Notes under the pieces: model-generated
What the model saw: the letters and a program-made list of their open reading frames with translations, nothing else
The model's database searches: none
What the model was told of the DNA's origin: nothing
From: Babylonia areolata
Lineage: Eukaryota > Mollusca > Gastropoda > Neogastropoda > Buccinidae
Length of the DNA: 64,000 nucleotides
Direction of reading: 5' to 3'
Assembly: GCF_041734735.1 (NCBI RefSeq)
Contig: NC_134907.1
Location: 7,472,596-7,536,595 of the forward strand
Shown here: one piece after another, positions 22,881 to 33,210 of the stretch
Layout: the number at the start of each line of letters is the position of its first letter
How positions within the stretch are numbered: the stretch's first letter is position 1
Translations under genes and position numbers: made by a program

Positions 22881-23395
22881 TGGATTCAAAAATTACTGTC
22901 GTTGGTTTGTAGGAATGCTATGAAATTACTGTAGTATTGTGTGGATACTTGTTAACATTACTGTAGTATGTGTGGATACTGTAACACTAATATATAAATA
23001 CTGTATGTCTGAACATCTGTCTTTCTCTTGTGTTTGTCTATGGCTGTGTTTGTCACCCTGTGTGTGTGTTTTTTGTTGTTTTTTTGTTGTTGTTTTTCTG
23101 GTGTTTTGGGGTTTTTGTGTGTGTTTTTTAGGAATGTCTGCCTGTGTACAAGTATGTGTGTGTGTATTCATGTGTGTGTCTGTGTGCATTAGTGTATGTT
23201 AACTTGTCAGAGTGATCTGTGCCACTATATGAATGACTGTGTGACGTTCAGAACAATTTTATCTTCCTGTCCTGTATTTTCTTTCCCCTCTCACTGTGTG
23301 TGTTTCACTGTCTGTTCCCCTCTCTGTATGTCTCTTGGTCTTTTTACCTGTACATCTTTTGTGTCTGTCTTACTGTGGCTGGATCTTGGTAGTTA
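22881..23395. repeat. Short S block and GT-rich block
   Basis: Four satellite units (22,885-23,005), then GTCTGAACATCTGTCTTTCT, (GT)n and T-rich runs, GACGTTCAGAACAATTTTAT and GTGGCTGGATCTTGGTAGTT. Phrase order matches 6,300-7,050. Confidence 0.82.
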
Positions 23396-25020
23396 AGAAA
23401 GAATATCCCTCTCTCCACCCCATGGTCTGTCCCTATCTATATGTGTGTGTGTCTGTCTCCCCTGTCCATCTCTCTCCTCCCTCTCCACCCCTTGGCCTGT
23501 CCCTATCTCTATGTATGTGTGTCTGTCTCCCCTATCCATCTCTCTCCTCCCTCTCCCCATCCTTTGGCCTGTCCCTAACCTCTGTATGTGTGTGTGTCTG
23601 TCTCCCCTATCCATCTCTCTCCTCCCTCTCTCCACCCCTTGGCCTGTCCCTATCCTCTGTATGTATGTGTGTCTGTCTCCCCTATCCATCTCTCTCCTCC
23701 CTCTCCCCACCCCTTGGCCTGTCCCTGTCCTCTGTATGTGTGTGTGTCTGTCTCCCCTATCCATCTCTCTCCTCCCTCTCCCCACCCCTTGGCCTGTCCC
23801 TATCTATATGTATGTGTGTCTGTCTCCCCTATCCATCTCTCTCCCTCTCTCCACATCTTTTGGCCTGTCCCTATCCTCTGTATGTATGTGTGTCTGTCTC
23901 CCCTATCCATCTCTCTCCTCCCTCTCCCCACCCTTTGGCCTGTCCCTATTCTCGGTATGTATGTGTGTCTGTCTCCCCTATCCATCTCTCTCCTCCCTCT
24001 CCCCACCTCTTGGCCTGTCCCTATTCTCTGTATGTATGTGTCTGTCTCCCCTATCCATCTCTCTCCTCCCTCTCTCCACCCCTTGACCTGTCCCTGACCT
24101 CTGTATGTATGTGTGTCTGTCTCCCCTATCCATCTCTCTCCTCCCTCTCTCCACCCCTTGGCCTGTCCCTGTCTGTATGTATGTGTGTCTGTCTCCCCTA
24201 TCCATCTCTCTCCTCCCTCTCCCCACCCCTTGGCCTGTCCCTATCCTCTGTATGTGTGTGTGTCTGTCTCCCCTATCCATCTCTCTCCTCCCCCTCCCCA
24301 CCCCTTGGCCTGTCCCTATCCTCTGTATGTATGTGTGCCTGTCTCCCCTATCCATCTCTCTCCTCCCCCTCCCCACCCCTTGGCCTGTCCCTATTCTCTG
24401 TATGTATGTGTGTCTGTCTCCCCTATCCATCTCTCTCCTCCCTATCTCCACCCCTTGGCCTGTCCCTATTTGTATGTGTGTCTGTCTCCCCTATCCATCT
24501 CTCTCCACCCTCTCTCCACCCCTTGGCCTGTCCCTATCCTCTGTATGTATGTGTGTCTGTCTCCCCTATCCATCTCTCTCCTCCCTCTCTCCACCCCTTG
24601 GCCTGTCCCTATCTATATGTATGTGTGTCTGTCTCCCCTATCCATCTCTCTCCTCCCTCTCCCCACTCTTTGGCCTGTCCCTGTCCTCTATGTGTGTCTG
24701 TCTCCCCTATCCATCTCTCTCCTCCCTCTCTCCACCCCTTGGCCTGTCCCTATTCTCTGTATGTATGTGTGTCTGTCTCCCCTATCCATCTCTCTCCTCC
24801 CTCTCCCCACCCCTTGGCCTGTCCCTGTCCTCTGTATGTATGTGTGTCTGTCTCCCCTATCCATCTCTCTCGTCCTCTGTATGTATGTGTGTCTGTCTCC
24901 CCTATCCATCTCTCTCGTCCTCTGTATGTATGTGTGTCTGTCTCCCCTATCCATCTCTCTCGTCCTCTGTATGTATGTGTGTCTGTCTCCCCTATCCATC
25001 TCTCTCCTCCCTGTCCCCAC
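23396..25020. repeat. 75-bp minisatellite 'CTGTCTCCCCTATCCATCTC'
   Basis: About 22 units of CTGTATGTATGTGTGTCTGT, CTCCCCTATCCATCTCTCTC and CTCCCTCTCCCCACCCCTTG, then GCCTGTCCCTATCCT. The last stretch (about 24,870-25,000) consists of three 45-bp units lacking the CCACCCCTTGGCC part. The longest open frame of the window (23,296-25,089, 597 codons) runs through it. Three plus frames and parts of the minus strand are open at the same time, so I do not call a gene. Confidence 0.97.
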
Positions 25021-25560
25021 CCCTTTTCTCAGGCTTATCATTTCTCTGTATCTAGTGGATCATTCTGTGCATGGGTTTGGGTAGTATAGAGGAATCTTCT
25101 TCCCCTGGTGGTTTCAGCTCCTCCAAGTCTTACCTCTCTCTCTCTCTCTCTCCACATAATTATCTTTCACTGTGTTGATGTGTGTCTGTCTTGTCTTTTT
25201 CATCTGTGACCCTCTCTGTGGATGGGTGTGGGTAAGGAGTGTGTCCCCCCCCCCCCCCCCCCTTCCTTGTCCCTCCCCTTCCACCCCTCTTTTTCTTTAT
25301 TTTTCTGTCTGTACATGTGTCTGTCTCTGTTTTCTCTGTCTGTCAGTCTCTTCGTATTTGTGTCACGGTCAATGTCTTAAGTTTAATGGGTTACCTTTGC
25401 CTCTTTACAAAACCAAAACAACAGAGAGAAAAAACAACAAAAAAAGATAGATCTGGTGGTGAAGCGAAAAAGAATAAATTGGCAAGAGATTAAAAATAAA
25501 AAAAAAAAAAAGGAATACAGTTAAATATTTCCTATGATAAACAAAATGAATGTATGTTCT
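25021..25560. repeat. P module anchor, copy at 25.2 kb, with poly-C
   Basis: CATGGGTTTGGGTAGTATAG, GTGACCCTCTCTGTGGATGG, GTGTGGGTAAGGAGTGTGTC and a pure poly-C run at about 25,245-25,262. It then passes through CT-rich sequence into an A-rich stretch (25,405-25,515) private to this copy. Confidence 0.83.
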
Positions 25561-26599
25561 GCATAACAAATATTGCACTATTTTTTAACCTGTGATAAGA
25601 GTACTGTGTGTGTCAATGCACATGCAAAATTTCCTTTTCTGTACACAACTTATCAATGACACCAATTACATGAGTAAATACCAAATAAAACTTTTACCCA
25701 ATAAATATTCAAATGAGGATGCTGAAAACGATTGTGTCTTAACCAAAAATAGATAAAAATGCGGATGTTGAAAGTGATATAATTGTGTCTTTGTGGCTCA
25801 CTATTTTAAATGGCTGGCTAATAAACTGGGTTCAAGTATTGATGTTTAACTCAAATGATAGTCTGTCATGACTTACTGTATAAGAGTCTGTACATGGTTA
25901 CAGTATATAAATGTGTGCATTTATGAGTAGCAAACAAACAAACAAACAATCAAGGATGCTATGGAATCAGTTGATCATAATTTTTTTATGGTTAGCTCAT
26001 AAATGGGTCCAAATGTGGCCGGGTACCGAGTGGTTAGTCAAGTAAGCAGAGTGACATCACACATTCTGTGCGCGGGTTAGGAGGGAAAACGTCGTCTGCT
26101 GTAGCTTGTGTGTGAGCAGTTTTGGAGCAAGCATAGCGCTTGGTCACACAAAAAATGGATTAAAATGAGGACATAAGGGGGGCAAAAACAAAAACGGACA
26201 CGCACCCAAAAAAAAAACCAAAAAAAAAAGGTCTTTTCTGGTTCACAGTTCTGAATGTCTGAGAGATGAATGGGTTCAGGAGTTGATGTATGAAATCTAA
26301 TTGTCTGCTGTCATTTACTGTTTTGTACTTGGGTGTATTATATGACTTATGAGTTTGTGATTATGAGTAAATAGTAAAGTCATATAAAGATGCTATGGAA
26401 CCAGTGTAATTACTGATTTTAAGCCCATGAATGGGTCTAAATAGGGTACTCTTAATATGCAACTATTCATTTTGTTCATCTCATAATGGTTTAATAAAGA
26501 GGTTTTAAAGTGGATGCTGTAGAATTAAATATCACCATGCTGATTGGCTGGTTGATAAATGAACTCCAACAACAGATGGGCACTAAGAGGCTAGGAAAT
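25561..26599. repeat. G module, two tandem copies around a foreign insert
   Basis: First copy about 25,590-26,010 (GTGTGTCAATGCACATGCAA, GGCTAATAAACTGGGTTCAA). Second copy about 26,155-26,560 (AAAAAATGGATTAAAATGAG, GATGAATGGGTTCAGGAGTT). Between them lie about 140 bp with more CpG (26,015-26,155) that match nothing else in the window. The second copy has A- and C-rich expansions near 26,185-26,230. Confidence 0.75.
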
Positions 26600-27584
26600 T
26601 ACTATGGTTAGTGTGCGAGAACCATGAAATTGTAGTTAATATGTGGATGCTAAAGAGTTACTGTGGTTAATGTGTGAATACCATAAAATTAGTGTAGTGT
26701 AGTTATATGAATGCTATAAAACTACTTTTGTTAGTCTGTGTGTTTTTTCATAGAATTCCTGCGCGTAAGTATGTTCACTTAATGGAACTATTGTGGATAT
26801 TATAAAGTTACTTACTTATTATATATGGATACTATGGAATTAAAGTAACTAGTATATTGTGGATATGGATACTGTGGAATTAAAGTATATAACTTACTGT
26901 AGGTATCATACACTTACTGTGGTTTGTATGGATACTAAAGAATTAATGAAACTGGTGTACTGTGGATATTATAAAACTACTGTGGTTAGCATGCATGGAT
27001 ATCATAACATTACTCTGTTTAGTATGTATGGATACTACGAAAAATCTGTTATTACAGTTTTTATATGTGTATAGCAGTATGTTATAGAATTACTGAAGTG
27101 TGGATTTTATTAAATTACTTTAAGTACACATGTGTGAAAATACTATAGTTGGTGTGTGTGGACACTTGAATTACTGTAGTTAGTATGTATAGATACTATA
27201 AATAACTGCGATCAGTATGTATGGATACTATAAATAACTGCGATCAGTATGTGTGGATACTATAAAATAACTGTAGTCAGTATGTGTGGATACTACAAAA
27301 ATACTATTAAAAATATGCATAAATACTATGAAATTCCTGTGATGAGTATAATTGTGTGGATACCATAAAACTATTACAATTAGAATATTTGTGTTCATAT
27401 TATAAAATTATTGTAGTTAGTTTGTTTGGACACTCCAGAATTAATGTAGTATTTATGCCTGGAAACTATAAAATGGGTGTGATTGGTATGTGTGGTTACT
27501 TTATGATTCGCTGAGACTGGTTTCTGTGGATACTGTAACATTACTGTGATAAGTATGCGTGGATATTATAAAACTGCTGTAGTT
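26600..27584. repeat. S module: ~33-bp satellite, block 7
   Basis: Degenerate GGATACTATAAAATTACTG units, including an exact local duplication of the phrase ATAAATAACTGCGATCAGTA near 27,200 and 27,231. Confidence 0.9.
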
Positions 27585-28120
27585 ATTGTGTGGTTGAACT
27601 GGTTGATAAAGGGGATCACGTGTGTGAATGAGAGCTTATGGGTGGACTTGTAAAAAGACACATTTTGATTTATGATCAACAACAACAAAGCACCAAAACT
27701 TTGTATGTTCCAAAACTTGAAATGATGATGAACTGTGTAAGTATTGCTGTGTCTGTGTTTACTTACAGTGATCAAACCAAAACATAACCTAAACAATAGC
27801 CTTGTAATCGGTAATGATTTGATGACAAATTTGAAAGAAATATGTGCTGTGAATGGCATGTTTGTTTCTTTAAGGCTCTCTTAGGCCTGTTACAGCCTTC
27901 TTGGTTTTTGTCATGGTTGTGTGATGTGAGTTGGCATATTCTTATAATTTAGAGGGATTGGGATAGTATACAGTTAAAAAAAAAAAAAAAAAACTCCTGA
28001 CATGACTTCACTGTCAGCTATGATTAAAGTAATAAAAGTAATTAAGATGAGATCAAATTTGTGTCAGACTCCTAACCTGATTGAAATAAACATTGTTTTT
28101 CCAAACACCTGATCAGTTTC
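27585..28120. repeat. T module, copy 4
   Basis: TGGTTGAACTGGTTGATAAA, GATCACGTGTGTGAATGAGA, CAGTGATCAAACCAAAACAT, GTTGTGTGATGTGAGTTGGC and CTGATTGAAATAAACATTG, in the standard order. Complete. Confidence 0.85.
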
Positions 28121-28494
28121 TTCTTGACTGACGTGATAAGAACTTTTTATTTAAAGAACCGATAGTGGGGTTTTTTTGTTTGTTTTTTGTTTTTTTTAAA
28201 TTATTTCACATCTTATGTTTTGGCTTTTATCATATTATCAAAACTGATCATAATGCTCAAACTTAACTTTGAGATCTAATTTCAGAAAACAAACAAATGT
28301 TCTAAGAACAGATGAGAAATTTCCTAATGTGGATACAAAAAATTACTGCAATTAGTATCCAGTAAAATATGAGTAGTGTATGTGGATGATATATTATTAT
28401 TGCTGTAACTATGTGTAAATATATTGCTGTAACTATGTGTGAACACAATCACTGTCGTAAGTATGTGTGAATACTAAAAAATTTTAAAATTAAA

Positions 28495-28544
<50 letters not shown>

Positions 28545-28799
28545 CTTTCTCTGCGTGTGTCTGTGTGTGTATTGTAAGTGTTTGTGTCTGTGTGTAATCA
28601 GTGTCAAGAGTGTGCGTGTCTGTGTGTGTGTGTGTATATTTGTATCATCTCTGTGTGGCTGTCACTGTGTGTGGATGGGTGAAGGTAGCCATCAGTATGT
28701 GTTTCCCCTCTTTCTGTTCCTGTCTTTCTATCTCTATCAAGTTGCAGTCTTTCTCTCTGCATCTGTTCTGTCTCGCTCTCTTTGCCTGTCTGTCCTTTT
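28121..28799. repeat. Degenerate J/S stretch and GT-rich block
   Basis: AT-rich sequence, about five satellite units (28,320-28,480), an (AT)n/(GT)n run at 28,503-28,542, then CTGTGTGTGGATGGGTGAAG (anchor-like) and CATCAGTATGTGTTTCCCCT. No gene signal. Confidence 0.7.
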
Positions 28800-29308
28800 C
28801 CCTGACCTTTGTCCTTTTCCCTGTCCTTTTCCCCAGTTCCCTGTCCTTTTCCCAGTTCCCTGTCCTTTTCCCCAGTTCCCTGTCCTTTTCCCTTTTCCCC
28901 AGTTCCCTGTCCTTTTCCCCAGTTCCCTGTCCTTTTCCCTTTTCCCCAGTTCCCTGTCCTTTTCCCCAGTTCCCTGTCCTTTTCCCCATTTCCCTGTTCC
29001 CTGTCTTTTTCCTCTGTCCTTTCCCCAGTTCCCTGTCCTTTTCCCTTTTCCCCAGTTCCCTGTCTTTTTCCCAGTTCCCTGTCTTTTTCCTCTGTCCTTC
29101 CCCAGTTCCCTGTCCTTTTCCCTGTCTTTTTCCCTGTTCCCTGTCTTTTTCCTCTGTCCTTTCCCCAGTTCCCTGTCCTTTTCCCCAGTTCCCTGTCTTT
29201 TTCCCAGTTCCCTGTCCTTTTCCCTGTCCTTTTCCCAGTTCCCTGTCTTTTTCCCCGTCCTTTTCCCAGTTCCCTGTCTTTTTCCCCTGTCCTTTTCCCT
29301 TTTTCCCT
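28800..29308. repeat. ~21-bp minisatellite 'CAGTTCCCTGTCCTTTTCCC'
   Basis: About 24 units of CAGTTCCCTGTCCTTTTCCC with variants TTTTCC and CTCTGTCC. The plus strand is nearly pure pyrimidine except for AG and TG pairs. Frames are open on both strands (for example 28,645-29,484 minus), producing GKGQGTGE-like low-complexity peptides, which I reject as genes. Confidence 0.95.
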
Positions 29309-29540
29309 CTCTCTCCTCTGTGGATGGGTGTGGGTAAGGAGTGTGTCCCCCCTCCCTCTCTGTCTCGCCCCCCTCTTCTTTGTCCCTCCTCCAACCCCTG
29401 GCCTTCTCTCCCCCTCTTTCTATATCTTTCTGCTGTCTGTCTGTCTGCCTGTCTGTCTCTGCATGTCTTGTCTCTCTGTCTCAAGTTTCACTTCAACTGA
29501 CTTTTGATTGTTTGAAGATATCTTTTGTCCTTAAACAAAT
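29309..29540. repeat. P module anchor, copy at 29.3 kb
   Basis: Exact anchor GGATGGGTGTGGGTAAGGAG followed by TGTGTCCCCCCTCC, then CT-rich sequence and the exit phrase TTTGTCCTTAAACAAATTAC into the satellite, parallel to 21.36 kb. Confidence 0.85.
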
Positions 29541-30600
29541 TACTGTGGTTTGTGTGTTTGGAAACAGTGAAAATTTCTGTGGTTAGTTTGTGTTGACACA
29601 ATAAAATTACTGTGGTTAGTGTGTTTGGAAACATTAAAAATTTATGTGGTTAGTATGTCCTTACTGTGGTTAATGTGTGTGGACACAAGAAAATTTCTGT
29701 GTTCAGTATGTGTGGATAAAATAAAATTACTGTGATTAGTGTGTGTGGAAAAAATAAATTTTCTGTGGTTAGGATGTGTTGACACAATAAGATTACTCTG
29801 ATTAGTGTATGTGGAAACAATAAAATTTCTATGGTTAGTGTATGTGGACACAAGAAAATTTATGTGATTATTATGTGTGGACACAAGAAAATTACTATGG
29901 TTAGTTTGTGTGGAAACAATAAAATTTCTGTGGTCAGTATGTGTGGACACAATAAAATTTCTGTGGTCAGTATATGTGGACACAATAAAATTTCTGTGGT
30001 CAGTTACTGTGGTTAGTGTGTGTGGACACAATAAAATTACTGTGGTTAATGTGTGTGGACACAATAAAATTACTATGGTTAGTGTGTGTGGACACAATAA
30101 AATTTCTGTTGTTAGTGTGTGTGGACACAATAAAATTTCTGTGGTCAGTATATGTGGACACAATAAAATTTCTGTGGTTAGTGTGTGTGGACACAATAAA
30201 ATTTCTGTGGTCAGTATGTGTGGACACAATAAAATTACTGTGGTTAGTGTGTGTGGACACAGTAAAATTTCTGTGGTCAGTATGTGTGGACACAATAAAT
30301 TTACTGTGGTTAGTATGTGTGGACACAATAAAATTTACTGTGGTTAGTGTGTGTGGACACAATAAAAATTACTGTGGTTAGTGTGTGTGGACACAATAAA
30401 ATTACTGTGGTCAGTATGTGTGGACACAATAAATTACTGTGGTTAGTGTGTGTAGACACAATAAAATTACTGTGGTTAGTGTGTGTGGACACAATAAATT
30501 ACTGTGGTTAGTGTGTGTAGACACAATAAAATTACTGTGGTTAGTGTGTGTGGACACAATAAAATTACTGTGGTTAGTATGTGTGGGTAGTATAAATTAC
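29541..30600. repeat. S module: regular 33-bp array with AATAAA in each unit
   Basis: About 30 units of GTGTGTGGACACAATAAAAT plus TACTGTGGTTAGT (or TTCTGTGGTCAGT). This is the most homogeneous stretch of the satellite, with an exact 33-bp period in most units. The core GGATACTATAAAAT is replaced by GGACACAATAAAAT, so each unit carries AATAAA followed about 15-25 nt later by a GT-rich stretch. Frames are open on both strands because 33 is divisible by three. Confidence 0.96.
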
Positions 30601-31250
30601 TGTTGGTGTAAAAGAATACTAAGACATTACTACTGTCAGTATGTATGGATACTGTAAAATTAATGCAATAAGTATGTTCAAATATCATGAAATTACTGCG
30701 GTTAGTTGTGTGGATACTGTAAAATTAATATAATTAGTATGTGTGAATACTATAAAACTACTTTATTTAGTGTGTGTGGATACTATAACATTACTGTGAG
30801 TAGTATGTGTGGATACTATAAAATTACTGGAGTAACTGTTTGTGGAAACTAGAAAATTATCATTGTTGGTGAATTCTGCAATATTACTGTAGTTACTATG
30901 TGTGGATACAGAAAATTTTCTGTAGTTTATTTGTATGAATACAATTGAATTATTGCTGTTGAAATGTGTGGATACTATAAAATTACTATGGTTAGTATGT
31001 GTGGATACTCAAATGTAAGCAGTATGTGTGGACACTATAAAACAAGTGTTTGCGTTGACACTATAAAATTACTCTTGTTAGCATGCGTGGACCTGTTAAA
31101 TGTTACATGTACCATGAAAAAATAATATTGTATGTGTGGATACTCCCAGTAGATATAAATTTATTGTGTGTATAGACACTATAAAGTTACAATAGTTAGT
31201 GTTTATTGAAACTATGAAATTATTGTATGCATAGTTAGAAGTTTGAAAAC
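30601..31250. repeat. S module: degenerate continuation
   Basis: Eroded 30-35-bp units that revert to the GGATACTATAAAATTACTG consensus, with occasional GGACACTATAAA units. It ends at the J-like phrase ATGGCGACTTACCGGTTCAT. Confidence 0.88.
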
Positions 31251-32389
31251 TAATGAAAGTAAACAAAAGAGTTCTTTAGCATGGCGACTTACCGGTTCAT
31301 GAAAAGTTTAATTTTAGAATGGTTAGTCACCGCATTTGTTTGATATGCGACTAAATGTATTTCAAATGTATGACAAAATGTATTTCAGACCTAAGCGTAG
31401 AAAGAAAATATAAAAGATAAACCTCACAAAGACGATGCATCTATTTCTTTGTCTGTCTCGGTACACCAGTCTTTCTCTGTATGTGCGAGTGTGTGTGTAT
31501 GTCACTGTGTGTGCATTTGTCACTCTGTGTGTGTGTGTGTGTGCGCGCGCACGTGCCTGTGTGTGTTTCTCTCTGGCTGTCTGAGAGTAGCTAACAGTTA
31601 CGTTTTTCCTTTCTTACTTTCCCTCTTGTCTGTCTCTCATGATTTTATCAGTTTTGTGTCGGTCTTTGCTGTGGATGGGTATGCTAAGTTCAGAATGATT
31701 TTTTTCCTCTTACTGTCTTTTTTCTCTTTCTCTCTCACGGTCTTTCTTTCTCCCCCTCTCTCTGTATGTCTCTTGGTCTATATTTTTACTTCCATATGTT
31801 TTTGGTCTGTCTGTGTGTGTGTGTCTGTCCGCATGTATCACTCTGATGCTGGATCTTGGTGCTTAAAAATGTTTTTCCTGGTCCTGTCCTGGTGTCTGTC
31901 TCCCCCATGCCCCCCCCCCCCTCTCTCTCTGTCTCCCCTATCCAACCCAAGCCCCTCTGTCTGTCCCCCCAATCCACACACACACACCCTCCTCCCTCTC
32001 TGTCTTCCCCATCCACCTCCTCTCCCATCCACCCTCCCCCTCTCTCTGTGTCTCCCCCCCCCCCCCCACCCCCACAACCCCCCCCCCCCCTCTCTCTCCT
32101 CCACACCTCTGCCCTCTCTGTTTATCAGCCAGTCATTTTTTTCTGTGTGTCTGTCTCCCTCTATATCACTGTGTGTGTGTGTGTGTAATTCAGAGGTTCT
32201 TCGCCCCTTTCCAAATCCTCTTTGTCTGGCTCTCCTCTCTCTCTCTCTCTCTCTCTCTGTCCACCTATCTTTTTTCTATCCATTGTTGTGTGTGTCTGTC
32301 TTTTCTTGTTTGTGATCCTCTCTGTGAATGGGTGTTTGCATTAAGGTCAGGAGTATGTTTCGCCTTGTGTGTGTAGCATGTGAGGATAC
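31251..32389. repeat. J module and C-rich P block
   Basis: TAGTCACCGCATTTGTTTGA and TATGCGACTAAATG (J), then GT/CT blocks, AAGTTCAGAATGATTTTTTT, GATGCTGGATCTTGGTGCTT, several poly-C runs (31,910-31,921, 32,055-32,069 and about 32,078-32,090) and an anchor-like ATCCTCTCTGTGAATGGGTG. Same phrase order as 6.5-7.7 kb but without a minisatellite. Confidence 0.8.
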
Positions 32390-32829
32390 AAAAAAAAAAA
32401 AAAAAAAAAAAATGTTAGTATGTGTGGATACTATGAAATTGCTGTGGTATGTGTGAATACTAAAAAAAATACTTTTAGTATGTGGATACTATGAAATCAC
32501 TGTGGTATGTATGGATACTAAAAAAAAAATTACTCTTGTTAGTATGGTATGTGTGGATACTAAAAAAAAAAATTAATCTTGTTAGTATGTGTGGATACTG
32601 TATAAAAGTACTTGCGTCAGTACTTAGTGGATTCTATAAAATTACTGTTAGTCAGTATGTGTGGACACTATAAAAGGACTGTTTTCAGTGTGTGTGGATA
32701 CTATAAAAAAAATTTTTTTTTTAAAAGGGCGGTTTTCAGTATGTGTGGATACTTTAAAGGACTGTTTTCAGTATGTGTGGATACTCTGAAATATTCATTT
32801 AATCTGTGTACGCATTCTATCATTTTGGT
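32390..32829. repeat. S module: ~33-bp satellite, block 9
   Basis: Units with A-runs replacing the ATAAAA core, and a subset ending ACTGTTTTCAGTATGTGTGG. Flanked by P-type blocks on both sides. Confidence 0.88.
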
Positions 32830-32978
32830 CGGATCACAGCAGTTACGAATGTTTATTGTTGTCCCCCCACCCCCCACCCCCCATCCCCTATCTTTTTTTC
32901 TCTCTAGTGTTGCATGTCTGTCTTTTCTTGTTTGTGGTCCTCTCTGTGAATGGGCGTTTGGTCGAGTATGTTTCCCCT

Positions 32979-33011
<33 letters not shown>

Positions 33012-33210
33012 CTTTTTTTTTGCCTCAATTCTCTGTCTCCCTCATTCATCACGCCTGCACAATTATTGGCTGGTTCATAAATGGGCTCAAGCAATGGATT
33101 GACACTATAAAAAGAATAATTATACTGTTTATGACTTGACTTATGGATGGGTTGTAAAATTCAAGATTCAATGGCGAGTCAAAGAAAGAAAAGAATAAAG
33201 TAGTATAAAG
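32830..33210. repeat. P block with 30-C run, then partial G module
   Basis: ATCACAGCAGTTACGAATGT, anchor-like GTCCTCTCTGTGAATGGGCG, then a poly-C run of about 30 at 32,983-33,012. G phrases GGCTGGTTCATAAATGGGCT and TTATGGATGGGTTGTAAAAT follow. Confidence 0.82.

Noticed and set aside
23296-25089. 597-codon open frame, the longest in the window
   Set aside because: It coincides with the 75-bp minisatellite. Other frames on the same stretch are equally open, and the product is a simple repeat with no domain.
29642-30381. Frames encoding HTNHSNFIVST-like or VCGHNKI-like repeats
   Set aside because: The 33-bp satellite is divisible by three and stop-poor; the same DNA is open on both strands.
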